64,000 nt of DNA from Shinisaurus crocodilurus (lineage: Eukaryota > Chordata > Lepidosauria > Squamata > Shinisauridae), in NCBI GenBank assembly GCA_021292165.1, contig JAHFWL010000959.1, positions 62,001-126,000 of the forward strand, given 5' to 3'. Each line of letters opens with the position of its first letter. Positions within the stretch are counted from its first letter, which is position 1. The position numbers and the translations under genes were made by a program. Positions 50,831-62,498 of this stretch are shown piece by piece. The notes beneath the pieces were generated by a model that was given only the letters and a program-made list of their open reading frames with translations, did not search any database and had not been told where the DNA came from.

Positions 50831-53800
50831 CTGAGAAAGAAGAGGGAATCCAATGGAGGCATTAAACTATTGGTGGCTCACGAGCCCATTCAGAAAGAGG
50901 CAGTTTTCAGCTTTGTTTTGGATCATGGTGTACCTTAAGGAACCCTTAATGTGAGATGAAGAGAATTGCCAGCACCCTCAAAAAAGTAAGAAAGACCATC
51001 CTGGGTCAGATCAACCCACCGCTTTGATTATCCCCACCATCTGGTGCTTCGGAGGTAGACTACATCTGTACACGGAAGGTCTATTTAACTCTCATGACTT
51101 ACACTTCTTGACAGAGCCCTCTTCAGGAATTTGTCTAACAATCAAAAAGTCATCTAAGCTAGGGACAACTGCCACATCTTGCAGCTGTGAATTCAAGAAG
51201 GATGTCAGATATTCCCTTCCATTTCCATAACTACAATTTTCATCAGTCCATAATTTCTAAGGGAGTTGTGGACACCGGAATGGTTTAAATCTCTCATGTG
51301 GCTGGCTCTCTCCCAAGCACAGTCATGGATGGACTGAAAATCAACCACAAATCTCACTTGTTACCTGTGAGGCTGCCATCATTTGGGACTCCAACATTCC
51401 AAGATTGTCAAACTCTGTTTCATCCTTGTGTTCTCCTCGCTCAGATTCCTGCCTATGTTTTGGAGCTGCTACATTGCAAATAAAGGGGGGGGGGGAGTAA
51501 GAAAACAAGGAGTGGAAATGTATTACTTTATTACTTTTGCTATAGGTGGTCATACAAAACTCAACTCATTTCTTTGCTCAGAAGCGAGCGGAGGTCTCCT
51601 GGCAACTCTCTCTTTTGAAGCAAAATTAGCCACTGTCTCACAGGGCTGAACTAAACAAAAAAGGTAGGTACTGCTGATTCTTTTTTTCTTTATTACCTGA
51701 AAGTCAATATGTGGGGCTCCAGTCCAGATTGGGACCATTGTACACAGGTAGGAGAAGGTGAAACCTTTCTCCCGGGAGTCCCAGCTACTTTCCCCACTCC
51801 TAAATTCACCTTCTCCCCCCCCCCAACGGGGAACTAATAAAAAAAAGAGAAAACCCTCTATTGGGGTCAATGGAAGTTGTTTATTTTTAGCCCCTGCAAC
51901 GAGGGTGCACATTTAGAGGTGGAAGAAGCTGGGTGGAAAGGTTTAAACTTTCCCAAGTTGCATGTGGTGGTCCTGATCTGTATCGGAGACCCGCACACAT
52001 ACTTGCAGGCTCAAAAGAAAGTGAGGACCAGCTCCACGGTATATATTTAATGTGGCGTGTAGTTCAGCCATGAGCAACCTTCTCCCAGGGTGTGTTGTGT
52101 AGTGAACAAAGATGCCCACAAGCCCCATCACGTACCAGTCTTCCTCCTCCTGCTGCAGTAGAAAGTGAGAGGAACCACCAGGATCACAAATGGGATGGCC
52201 ACATACGCATATGCCAGCAAAGGCTCAAGTGAACTTGCTGCATGGACTGAGAAAAGAAAAGGAGGGGTGGGATACTGTGTTATTTATTAGAAGTTTTAAT
52301 GAGGAATTGTAATGAAATTCCCCCCTCCATCTGCAATTTCCCAACCCTTTTGTAGGCACCTCATCTGTGGGGGCATTTTGGTGATTTTTCAGGGGGGCAG
52401 TTAAGCAGGTTGGGAAGCACTTAGCACCCCTAGCAGGTTTTGTCATTCTGGGGGTGGGGGTGGAAAGAGTATTGGTGCTGCCAAGATGGGGGGCAGCAGG
52501 GATGCTCCTAAAGAGAAGTGCTGGCTGGGGGCCACCATGTTCCTCTTTCCCAAATGCCCCCAGAACAGTTCTACATATGGAACATTTGGGGAAGGGGGTG
52601 ACAGAAGAAACCATTGCTCTTTGGTTTCTCCAGGGGGGAAGAATAGCCACCAGCACTGAGACCCCAAAACCTCTAAAGAATTTCCCCCTTCCACCAGCCC
52701 CACTGAAATCCACCCCCAGTTCTGAGCTGACAGTTCTCATTTGAGACTGAGCCCAATTTTTAAACTGCCCTGTTTTTAGGTATGTTGGAATCCTCAAAAC
52801 CCAAAAACCCGAGCTTTCCAAAGTTCTCTGAAATCCATGTTGAAGCTTGTTATGACCAGAGCCTGCATCAGATTGCAAGCTTCGGGAGTTTTTTCTTGTT
52901 GCATGAAAATCCATGCGTATTCTCATGCATATTTTTCCAAATATGCACATCAATTGTGTGCACCTTTGAAATGGATGCATTCTTATCCCTTTGACTAAAT
53001 CTATTTGTATGAATTTTACAAAAGTATGCATTTTTTCATACACAATTTTCAAAGGTACGCATGCTCACAAACAATTTTTCGGGAGTCTGCAAATCACATT
53101 GGAAGCTTGGAAATGTATGGAATTCAACCACAGATTACCGGTATGTCCGAGTCTGTGTTCAGTCCAGAAGGTGTAAACTTGGTAAATCCTGATCAAAAAT
53201 GAGTGAAACAAATTTCTCATACATCCCAACCTGTTCTTGAAAGCTAGTGCAGCCAGCAAAGAAATCTCTTCAGTTTCTCCAGTGGAGAATCACAGCCACC
53301 AGCACTGACACACACACACCCCAAAAAAAACCTCTAAAGGATTTCCTCCTTCTGCCAGCCCCACTGAAATCCACCCCCAGTTTTGAACTGATAGTTCTCA
53401 TTTGAGGCTGAGACCTATTTTTGAAATGCCCTGTTCTTAGGACTGTGTGAATCTGCAAAAACCCAGCTTTCCAAGTTCTCTGAAATCCATGTCAAAGCTT
53501 GTTGTGACCCGAGTCTGCATTCTCTGAGCCTGGATACTACGCAGATGCCGCTACCAGGCTGATGGGCATTCAACCAGGGTGATGGGGGGGGGGGGGAATT
53601 GGGACATAGCTCAGGCCAGGGAGGTCCCTTTCATCATCATCATCTTTGTCCACAAGGCAAACTGGCCACATGGAAGGACACACCAGAGGTTGCTTTCAGC
53701 TGAGGATATGGGTTGAAAAGAGGCACAGGAAGTAAAGGAGATGGGGTCTGAGGTATGCGGGGAAAACCCATTTTTTCCAAACTTCATCTCTGAGACCTCC

Positions 53801-56800
53801 AGCTGTAAGAGTTCAAAGAACATGCACAAAAAGCTCCTCCTACTAACACGGGCTCTTGACACTAGGTGCTTCCACCATCCCAAAATGACTCACCAGTGAT
53901 GTTCACCTCCAGGCTCTGGGGAGACCTGTTCCACGAGATGTTCATATTTTCCTCATAACTGCAAGCAAATTGCCCAGTGTGGTTGTGCTTGGCTTGTGGG
54001 ATGCTTACAGACGCATTTGGGGAGAAATCTCCATGTTCATTGGAGCTCCTCACTCCATTGGTGGAGGGCATCTCAACCCCATCCTTGTAGAAATGGAACC
54101 TTTTCTCGGTGCTGTTCTCATTGGCCAAGCAAGTGATGAGCAGGGGGTCCCCTTCATTCACTTCTCCAGACGGCGGATGCACTTTCAGCACCGGAGGAGG
54201 GGGCGGATCTAGGGGAGTCATCCATAAAAGAGAGGTGATTAGCATGGATGTGTGGAGTGGCCGAGCAGTTCAGAGCCTGTGGTTCACTGGGCTTTTCACA
54301 GGAAGCCGTTATGTAGTCAACTAGGCTGACTAGCATTACCCAGAGGACCTTTTCTTCTGCTGCTCCCAGATTATGGAATGGCCTGCCGGAGGAGATACGT
54401 CAACTTGTCAGTCTTTTGGACTTTAAAAAAGCCATAAAGACTGAACTCTTCCGGCAGGCCTATCCGGCGGAATTTTAGGATGTTTTAAAGATGTTTTTAA
54501 GATGTTTTTAAGATGTTTTTAAGATGTTTTAAGATGTTTTTGGGATGTTTTAAGATGTTTAATAGTATATATTGTGTTGTTTTAGTTTAGGTATTTTATA
54601 TTTTCTGTTGTTCCCCGCCTCGATCTAGATGGAGAGGCGGGTAATAAATAAAATATTATTATTATTATTATTATTATTATTAGAGAGAGTTGTGGATCAG
54701 AGGTGAGTATCCTCTTTGGAGGAACTGAGAGTTGCTAGTCTTGAGAGCCTGCTTCATGATAAGTTCTTGTGCCTTTCCTCAAAAGGGAGGGAATTAGGAT
54801 GGGAGTGTGGAGCAGAACTTACCCTGAAATACTGTTTTATGGATCTAGAATTTGAGCAGGGAGATTAGAAATCCACTTTAAATCTCAACCATGCCAGAGT
54901 AACTGTAAAAGTTCATCTAAGGTGGGGTGAGTGGGGTTATACCACTGAAGCAGAAGGATTTAAACACATACAGTCCATATTTTTAACACCAAGCGAACAT
55001 TGGTCATAAACCTTGCAAAAGAAAACACTTACCGGTAAATCAATATCTCTGGAAGCCTACATTTTGGAGGCAGATGTGGCTGGTGTTCCTATAGCATGTG
55101 AAACTGAGCACCAAACTAGACATGTCGCTAAACACCTAGACCAGGCTCTCCAACCTGAGGTCCCCAGATGTTGCTGGACTACAGCTCCCAGAATCCCTTG
55201 CCATTAGCCATGCTGGCTGGGTAATCTGGGAGCTGTAGTCCAGCAACATCTGGGGACCCAAGGTTGGAGAGCCCTGACCTAGACTGAAGTGCCTCAGTCA
55301 GTTTATATTTCACTGATAATAGCTGCTGCTGCGGATGTGTGTGACTTTCATTGGGACGGTGGCTCGTGGGGAGGGTGGCTGGACCTTTCCCCTCTTCTGC
55401 CACACTCTAGATTAGAATAGCACCAATGGGTGGCCGGGTGGCCGCCCAGATGGACGATTAACAAATATAATAAATAATAAATAAATGGGGCTAGCTAGCA
55501 GTCATGGGGGTATTGCCATAGGGAGTGCAGCAGGCGAGGACACTTATGTGAGGGCACTAAATAAATAGCATCCCCCACATGTACACACCCAAATTTGACA
55601 CAACTGACACAAAAGCACACCTGTCACTGAGATCCTGATAGGACGGCTCCTTTCTGAAACCACATTTCTCTTAGATTCACTCTCCAAGTATTGGCAGCTG
55701 TATAATCCAGAGCTCTCCCTTGTGGCTGTGAGGGTTAGCCAGGCACTCCCATTTTGACGAAGAGACTTTTTTTCAGAGCTCTGATTCTCTCTGAGATAGA
55801 AAAACTCATACTGCATCCCCTGAGCATCCCTGGGAGCTGAGCACTGGAGGGTGACCTTCTCCCCTCGAAGGTACAGAGGCCCCGAAGGATCCGCAGAGAG
55901 GCTGGGAGCTGGAGGAGGATCTACGAGGAACCAAGAGGGGGAAAGAGAAGAATGTAAGGAAGGTCTCATGGGGGGGTCACATAAACCTCCCTATTATCTC
56001 CTCTCCTTGAAGACACAATTTTCCTTTTTGCAAAGCCCTGCCAACCTGAAAAATGTTTTATAATCCTGGGAGTTGTACCCCAACATGTCTGGAGGGCACC
56101 AGGTTGGCAAAGTCTGGATTAGAGGGACTTCTGCTACCCATTTTCTCCTCCATGGTAGAAATCAAAGACTCTCCAAGCATGTTGAACGCACAATCAGTTC
56201 GTTCTTTGTCTCATCCCCTTGGGGTTCAGTTCTGAGTAACTGAGTTTAGAGAGGAGCACCGTGGTCAGACTGCCAGGTCCAACACGGACACATTTTCAAG
56301 TACCTACTTTTGTTAATCCTATCTTTTTTCCTTGTCATTTTGGGCCAGCCTTAGATACAACATAACAAAAAATGAGTTAGATGGATGTAAAACCATCTGT
56401 TGCAATTTCTTGATGTTACACAGACAGAGCAGAATTATGTTTATCCTGTGTGGTTATGTTACACATGTTACTTGTATGATGTTTTCAGTACTTTTAACTT
56501 TTGAGCCACCGTGCATTTGTCTTCAGAAAAAGAAAAAAAAGGGATATCAATAATTGAATAAATAAATATGTCCACTGTACACATAGGGCCTTCCTATGTA
56601 TTATTTAGGAATGCAGAATGATCTGTGCACTTTCCATTTAACCCAGATAGGGGTGTTCCTCCTACCTTGGGCGGGGTGCTCGCCTCGCCTTGCCTTTTCT
56701 CGGTGAGCAGCCCCCCCCCCCCCCCGAAGGCCCAAATCTCGGTGCCACTCAAGCCACCGCGCCGGCAGCACGGAGTCCCGTTGCATCATTTCCGACTGCC

Positions 56801-59800
56801 CGGAAGACGTGACGCAACGGGACCCTGTGCCGCGTTTTTGGCGTAAAAACCAGGGTAACATAGCTTGAAATGGCCGCGAATAGCAAATCTTTCTGCACAT
56901 GATGTATAATTTTGTAAACCTCAGTCATGTTCCCACCCCTTATTCACTTTCCCCCCCCCCCAAACCTAAACAATCCCAGATGTCATAACCTCTCCCCGTT
57001 GGGAGTTACTCCAGCCCCTGGATCATTTTGGTAGCCCTTTTCTGTAATTATTATTCCACCTCCACAAAATCCTATTTGAGGTGTGGTGACCAGAAGTGTA
57101 CACAAGATTCCAAGTGTGGCTGCATGATAAATATGTACAGTATGAGGGAGGGGAGTATTATACAGGAATGTTGAAGAGTCCTTGGTCTCGAGTCGAGTCA
57201 CGAGTCTTTGGACCCGAGTCTTGAGTCCGAGTCCGAGTCCTTGGTCCAAAATGATAACTCACGAGTCATGAGTCACAAGTCACTCCCAAAGCTGACTCCA
57301 CGAGTCCCTATTAAAATCAGTTGGGGGTTTTCCCAACAAAATAAGGCTACTTCAGATGTGTGGCTTAAATCAATTCTAGGCACAAGTGTGCCTTTTTATT
57401 TCAAAACTCTGCAACTGATTTTGGCAAGAACAGACCAGGCAGACAAACCTAAAATAACCAGACAGGCAGAGGAGGCAGGGAACCCCAAAGCAGGCAGTCA
57501 GAGGCCTTTGTCTTGGACAATTCAAACTGTGGAACTAGTTAAGAAGAGACCAGGCAGGCAGAGGAGGCTGGGAACCCCAAACAGGCAGGCAGAGGTAGCC
57601 AAACCCAAAATGTCTGAAAGGTTGCATTTTAGGAAAATGATTTTTAAAAATAAACTTGCTGTACTTCCTAAAACCTATCCATGTTGCATTTGAGGAACAC
57701 GATTTTGGAACACGAGCCCTTGGTCTCGAGTCCCAAGTCGAGTCTCAAGTTCCATTAAAAATATTGGGACTCGAGTCTGACTCAAGTCAGAGGGGGGACT
57801 CAGTCCGACTCACGAGTCGAGTCCTGGAGTCCGAGTCCCCATCCCTGGTATTATATTGTCAGTTTTATTATCAATTCTTTTTCCAATGATCCCCAACGTG
57901 GAATTGGCTGTTTTTGCAGCAGCCGCATTCTGGGCCAACATTTTCATCTAGCTGTCCACCACAAGCCGAAGATCTCTTTCTTGATCAGTCACCACCAGCT
58001 TGGATTCCAGCAGTTACGTATATGAAGTTAGGACTTTTTGCCCAAGGTGCATTACTCTACACTTAGAATCACAGAATAGTAGAGTTGGAAGGGGCCTATA
58101 AGGCCATCGAGTCCAACCCCCAGCGCAATGCAGGAGAACAGATGTGGGCAGCCCAGGCAGTCACCCATCCAAGCACTGACCCGGCTCATACCTGCTTACC
58201 TTCAGCATGTGGCCTGCGTTATGTGCTCTCGAATAGCTGACTTGTTTACATCGAACAGCATTTGAGAGATCCTTTTGGAGCTATTTGCAAATTGCAATCC
58301 CTTCTTGTTTTAACCAAAATTAATAATTTGGTTTCATCAGCAAACTTTGCCATCTCACTGCTCATTCCTAATTCCAGATAATTTATGAACAAGTTAAAAA
58401 TGGTTTCCATAAATGGGTCCATTATTAACACTTGTAGGGAGTCTGAAATCTGTAAGAGAGGTTCTAGTACAGTCCACACTCGAATAATCCTCATCAAGGG
58501 CAAGTTTCCAAGTAGGAATGAGTGAACGTGTCGCTTTCATTTTCTCCGATGTCTTAAATCTCAAGTATTTTCTTTCCCAAATATGATTTTTGCAAACGGT
58601 CATAATTTCTTTTCAAAAATGAATGGAAACAAAATTCTCACCCATTTGCACCAGCCAAATTCAGTAGGTGCAGCCATTCCCAGCATGGAGGGGAGAATGC
58701 TGTACCTGCCTGCCATATAGCTGTTCAAGATGAGGAGCTTCTACCACAAAAAAGAGGTGGCAACCCTAATTCAGGACTAAAATGGTTGAATACACTGGGA
58801 CTCAAAACCAGACTTTTAAGAGCAAAGCACTCAAACCCATGGGCCTGAGTGGATGAATCTCACAGTTTAGGTTTCTCCCACATTCATTTTCTTTCATCTC
58901 AGGTTGTTTTGTCCTGAATATGGACAACTTTGTAAATTTTGGTAAATCCTTACCCCAACTAAACTGAAATGAAATTCTTACCCATCCGTATATCCAAGGT
59001 CAGTTGAAATAATACCCCTGTGTCTTCTCCAGCCCATACAAAAAACCTATATCATTACAGCCACATTAGTTGGGAATTGAACTCTGATTAGGTGCTGGAA
59101 TGCGTCCGTTAGAGAAGGGGGTCAGAACCTCTTTCACCCCATGAGCCAAATTCAGTTTGGGAGAAACTCTCGAGGGCTGCATTTGTTGGGTGCCTGGCTT
59201 CTGGCTCTCTTTGCAGTCAAGCTGTCAAGTCATATTTCTAGTCAATTACCTTTATTTTGCATACTGCAAGCAAGCAAGCAAGCATTGCCTTGGGATACAG
59301 ACAGTATCCTCTTGCAGACAAAAGAGATAAAAGTTCTAGGCAGGCTTTCCATGAAACAGAACCTCACAAGCTGCAGTTACCTCCCTGGGTTAGAGCACCA
59401 TGAAAGAAAGTTGTCACAAAACTGACACTGTCTATATGGGATGCCCTTCTCAAGCTGAGCAGGCTACAAATTCCTGCCCTGCCCTCACGGTGGGCCTTTC
59501 CATGGGGTCACCTCCCTGGCTGCAAGTCTCTCTGAGCACCACCTGAGTGAGACCTGACCCTGCATTGCCCCTCCCTTTTCATCTGATGCCTAACTCTGAG
59601 GTCTTGTATTCTCACGTGGTCCTCCTCTTTGTGAAGAGCCTGCATTCCCGAGGCTGCAGGGGGCCCAGCTTGGCTGTCCCTCGAAAGATTAGACTGCAGC
59701 TGGGTTTCCTCCCCGGTGTGTCTGCTATTCTCGACAGTCTCCTGGTCCCACACGATTGACGCCTTGACAACACCTTCCACCTCCTCCTCCCCGCCTGACA

Positions 59801-61881
59801 CAGCATCAGTTGCCATGTCTTCTTGGGCTCGTCTGCACTGCAGAGGCCCAGTCCCTGCAGCGTTCCAGTGGTAGGTGGCATTGAGGGCCAATGGGGCCAG
59901 GCCAAAGGCAAAAGGGGCGGGATCAAAATACAAAAACGAAATTAAATACAGTAATGCCTTGGATTGCAAGTAACTTGGTTTGAGAGCGTTTTGCAAGACA
60001 AGCAAATTTTTAAATATTTATTTATTTATTTATTTTTACTTGATATACAAGCGATGTCTTGCAAGACAAGAACTGTAGTACGGCTTAAATTAAAAATCTC
60101 TGTACAAATTTGGGGGGGGGGGGATTTCATTTTGATATAAGAGAGTTTTGGATTACAAGCACGTTTCCGGAACGAAATATGCTCTCAATCCAAGGCATGA
60201 CTGTACCATCATATGTAGATGAAAGCTCTAGTAAGAAAGCTTTGGAAGAGGCATCCTAACCTTTAAAATGGGGAGGGGGTAACTGCACCAAAACCGGGAA
60301 ACCACCACCAAACCACAGGTGGTTGGGGGGGAAGGGGTGGGGCTGGGGAAGGGGGTGGGGCCACCTGGGGAAACCTGGGGGGCCAGTTTGGGACTCATAG
60401 AATTATAGAATGGTAGAGTTGGAAGGGGCCTATGCGGCCATTGAGTCCAACCCCCTGCTCAATGCAGGAATACCAAAGGCCCAATCTCCCCCCCTCCCAC
60501 CACCCGGCTGAGGTTCCCCACTTTGTGTTAGAGACTCCTCCACAAACCTCCCTTTGCAAAAGAGAAGTAGTTTCCAAAGTTCCCTGGAGAGAGGGAGTGC
60601 AGTGCATATTGAACCACTTTCAGTCATATTATCTTCCTGAACAATAAGAAAAGCAGTAGCATCATGATGGGACAGTGAAAGTAATTTCGTTGTTTTCTTT
60701 TCTCTTTTCGTAAGTTTCAATTTCCAAAAAAAAAAAGAAGGCGAGTTTCCTATGAAAGATTACTCTCCTGTAAGGGGTGTGAATTCCTTTGTTTCCCGGG
60801 TCTGCATAAGGAGAGAAGCAGCTGCAGCAAACTTCAGCAAAAACCATTGATTTAGAAAAGCTCCCTTGGAGAACCGTGGTTCTGAGAGGCATGCATCTCC
60901 ACTTCAGATCTAACATGATGGGCTGCAGGCTCATGACTTCCCCGAGGATCTGTGAGTATTGCCATTTTGTGACAGTGCTGAGGCCCAACATTTGAGGCTC
61001 AGGGGCCAATTTCCTCCACCACCAGCCGGAGCCCACCAGGGGCTTCGCCCACCCCACTGCCAAAATCACTGATACTGCACTGGCATATTTAGGAAAGGTG
61101 GCAGTGACCAAAAAGCCTAATTTTTCATTTAAAAGTAGGCATGCAGCCAGGAATGGGTGTGTTGTTGTAATGCAAAATTCAAATCAGCAGGATTTCTTAA
61201 GGGGAGGCCACGACCGTCATATAAGTTCAGGTTTGCATTTTGAATGTAGACAGGACACACACTTTTCCTAGAAGAGAATGGAGCACTGAACCCGGAATCA
61301 ACACGCCTGAATATTTGGTGTTTTAGCCTGTGTTGAGCTGCCTTGGAAGAGCTGACCCCAAAAAGGCGGTATATAAATAATGAAATAAAAGAAACTCTCA
61401 GCTTCTCCTGCTATGCTACTCTCCCTTGGCTACTAGGAAACCATAGAATTCTGGTACAGACCCTTTTTGCACTTTGGTAACATCAAGATGAGGCTAGCCT
61501 TGTGTGTGTGTGTGTGTGTGTGTGTGAGTGTGATTTATTTGAAACAAGAAGGATCCTTACCAGTAATGGAGAACACAGCCTGGTTACTCCTTTCAGAACA
61601 GGACCGTCTCCCCTGACTGTTTTTTGCCCAGTAACAGCACACAAATGTTTCCTTTGCCTCCAGGCCGCGTAATGTGGAGACCTCCAAGGTATTTTGCTCC
61701 TGCTGTGCAATTACGGACCACTGACCACCTTCTTTCAATTTATGGAATAAGAAGCACTCTGTCCTCTGTCCTTCTGGGAGGGAGCATGTCAAATGGATCC
61801 GCTCCCCTCGTACAAGGATGCTGTCTGGAGGGGACCAGGATAGAGTGGGGGCTGGTGGGCGCTGAATCGCAGAAGTGGAAG
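50693..61881 (-). CDS. IgR-3: three-Ig-domain inhibitory receptor, 5' end outside window
   Basis: Exons 61561-61881, 55621-55920, 53894-54208, 52136-52246, 51365-51468 and 50693-50830 join in frame to 1289 nt: two bases finishing a leader codon, then 429 codons including TAA. Layout: three Ig domains with intact cysteine pairs, an uncharged TM segment, a tyrosine-free linker and a tail with VTYAYL and VVYSEI. This is the clearest inhibitory layout in the cluster. Known relatives such as LILRB dampen activation through SHP phosphatases at the plasma membrane of leukocytes. The leader exons are missing; sequence at the right edge (63955-64000) matches DNA lying about 0.5 kb 3' of the IgR-1 start exon, so they should lie about 0.4-0.5 kb beyond the window. 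Confidence 0.8.
51365..51468 (-). CDS. IgR-3 cytoplasmic linker exon
   Basis: A 104-nt exon, acceptor GCAATGTAG, donor GTAACA, phase 1 in and phase 0 out. It encodes APKHRQESERGEHKDETEFD and NLGML. A phenylalanine sits where a tyrosine would make an ITIM-like site. Confidence 0.75.
52136..52246 (-). CDS. IgR-3 transmembrane exon
   Basis: A 111-nt exon, acceptor TTTTCTCAG, donor GTACGT. AIPFVILVVPLTFYC forms the core, followed by SRRRKT stop-transfer. No charged residue lies in the span. Confidence 0.82.
52615..52870 (+). repeat. Direct duplication, copy 1 (pair with 53270-53525)
   Basis: CCAGCCCCACTGAAATCCAC and CTCTGAAATCCATGTTGAAG recur 655 bp later with moderate divergence. It is intronic, between the IgR-3 TM and Ig domain 3 exons. 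Confidence 0.8.
53270..53525 (+). repeat. Direct duplication, copy 2
   Basis: Second copy of 52615-52870. The following stretch (53530-53640) also resembles 23185-23300, with GCCGCTACCAGGC and GGGCATTCAACC. Confidence 0.78.
53894..54208 (-). CDS. IgR-3 membrane-proximal Ig domain exon
   Basis: A 315-nt phase 1-1 exon, acceptor CCCCTAG, donor GTGAGT. DPPPPPVLKV, GDPLLITCLANE, RFHFYKDGVE and GQFACSYEEN place it in the same class as IgR-1 exon 4 and IgR-2 exon 5. Confidence 0.86.
54330..54684 (+). mobile_element. L2/CR1-group LINE 3' end
   Basis: It encodes LWNGLPEEIRQLVSLLDFKK then KTELFRQAYP and a stop, followed by (GATGTTTTTAA)n-like repeats and an (ATT)n tail. It lies in the intron between IgR-3 Ig domains 2 and 3. 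It is a different subfamily from the FRREYGVG copies. Confidence 0.75.
55142..55276 (+). mobile_element. Palindromic hAT-like MITE with 8-bp TSD
   Basis: Begins CAGGCTCTCCAACCTGAGGT and ends TTGGAGAGCCCTG. Flanking ACCTAGAC is duplicated exactly (55134-55141, 55277-55284). Confidence 0.9.
55415..55485 (+). mobile_element. L2 tail fragment
   Basis: GGTGGCCGGGTGGCCGCCCA, GATGGACGATTAACAAATAT and an (AATA)n end are the L2 3' terminus only. Confidence 0.6.
55621..55920 (-). CDS. IgR-3 Ig domain 2 exon
   Basis: A 300-nt phase 1-1 exon, acceptor CCTCGTAG, donor GTGTGC (weaker than its neighbours). Key segments are YLRGEKVTLQCSAP and SSGLYSCQYLE. Confidence 0.82.
57163..57847 (-). mobile_element. 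685-bp copy of the ACTCG-rich hAT-like element
   Basis: Same family as 38743-39420, opposite orientation, with duplication GTATTATA (57155-57162, 57848-57855). The core similarity is high along its length. Confidence 0.9.
57850..58460 (-). mobile_element. Old CR1-type reverse transcriptase relic
   Basis: The minus strand reads FNLFINYLELG and KFADETKLL, a mutated form of the CR1 RT B-C region, in which YADD/FADD has become FADE. It is split by the CR1 tail at 58066-58200. Confidence 0.6.
58066..58200 (-). mobile_element. CR1 LINE 3' end, nested
   Basis: AGAATCACAGAATAGTAGAG starts the reversed CR1 terminus. It interrupts an older CR1-type RT fragment (57850-58460). Confidence 0.8.
58500..58775 (+). 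repeat. Unclassified interspersed repeat, second copy
   Basis: Shares GCCAAATTCAGTAGGTGCAG and AGAGGTGGCAACCCTAATTC with 8940-9205. A partial third copy lies at 58860-58995. Confidence 0.6.
59000..59940 (+). other. Unassigned intronic DNA of IgR-3
   Basis: A 165-codon minus frame (60005-59508) has no recognisable domain and overlaps the Tigger-like element end. No further feature supported. Confidence 0.35.
59949..60203 (+). mobile_element. 255-bp Tigger-like (Tc/mariner) MITE
   Basis: Inverted ends CAGTAATGCCTTGGATTG and CAATCCAAGGCATGACTG, flanked by TA on both sides. The subterminal sequence, CACGTTTCCGGAACGAA, resembles known Tigger-type ends. Confidence 0.8.
60398..60480 (-). mobile_element. 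CR1 LINE 3' end
   Basis: TAGAATTATAGAATGGTAGA then GGCCATTGAGTCCAACCCCC, reversed CR1 terminus in the intron between Ig domains 1 and 2 of IgR-3. Confidence 0.8.
61499..61530 (+). repeat. (TG)n microsatellite beside the IgR-3 domain-1 donor
   Basis: About 14 TG units; (CA)n on the gene strand, starting about 33 nt after the exon end at 61561. Confidence 0.92.
61561..61881 (-). CDS. IgR-3 Ig domain 1 exon
   Basis: A 321-nt phase 1-1 exon, acceptor TTGTCTCAG, donor GTAAGG. It holds PTLSWSPPDSILVRGER, HLTCSLPEGQ and ETFVCCYW. Two adjacent cysteines sit at the second Ig position. A (CA)n tract follows the donor at about 33 nt. Confidence 0.82.
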
Positions 61882-62498
61882 CTGAGACAACACAGGAGAT
61901 TTAACGGGAAACACAGTTAAGCAGCTCCACCTCCCAAGAATTTAGGAAATGGTTGCACTACAGACTTAACCTGAAGCAACAAAATGGCCTCTTCTCAGGT
62001 ACCCCTGGGTTTGTATCATTCTGGTTGGAGGCAAAGCCAGATCTTTCACTAGACAATTGCCAGCACCTCACCAAACTACAGTAGTTCTCGTGGCTTAAAC
62101 TGATAGAATAAGCTTACACCATTGCCAGTTCGCAATAAGTGATATAACTTCTCCCACTCCTATCTACACCACAATTTATACTTTTTGTCAGCCAGATTAA
62201 GCTTCTTTCCATGAGGCTGCCTCCAACAAGCGGGGCCAAGAGGACAGAACTTTGAAATCCGGGTGACAATTGAATGCATTCCCCACACACGTGCACACAA
62301 ACCCTGAGAGCTCAGCCTGAAGGTATGAGGCCATTTTGTCTAACAAGTTCCATGTTGCTCAGCTACAACAGACACACGGATGAGGTTCACAAAAACTTAA
62401 AGACTAACATATTTGTCATGGCAGAAGCTTTCACAGACTGGAGCCCACCTTCTCAGATGAGTTTGATTATTATTGTTGTACTTTACATTGTCTTATTG

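Noticed and set aside
51365..51468. EFDNLGML as a third ITIM in IgR-3
   Set aside because: The tyrosine position is phenylalanine, so it cannot be phosphorylated; treated as linker.
59508..60005. 165-codon minus frame
   Set aside because: No recognisable domain; it overlaps the Tigger-like element and lies in an IgR-3 intron.
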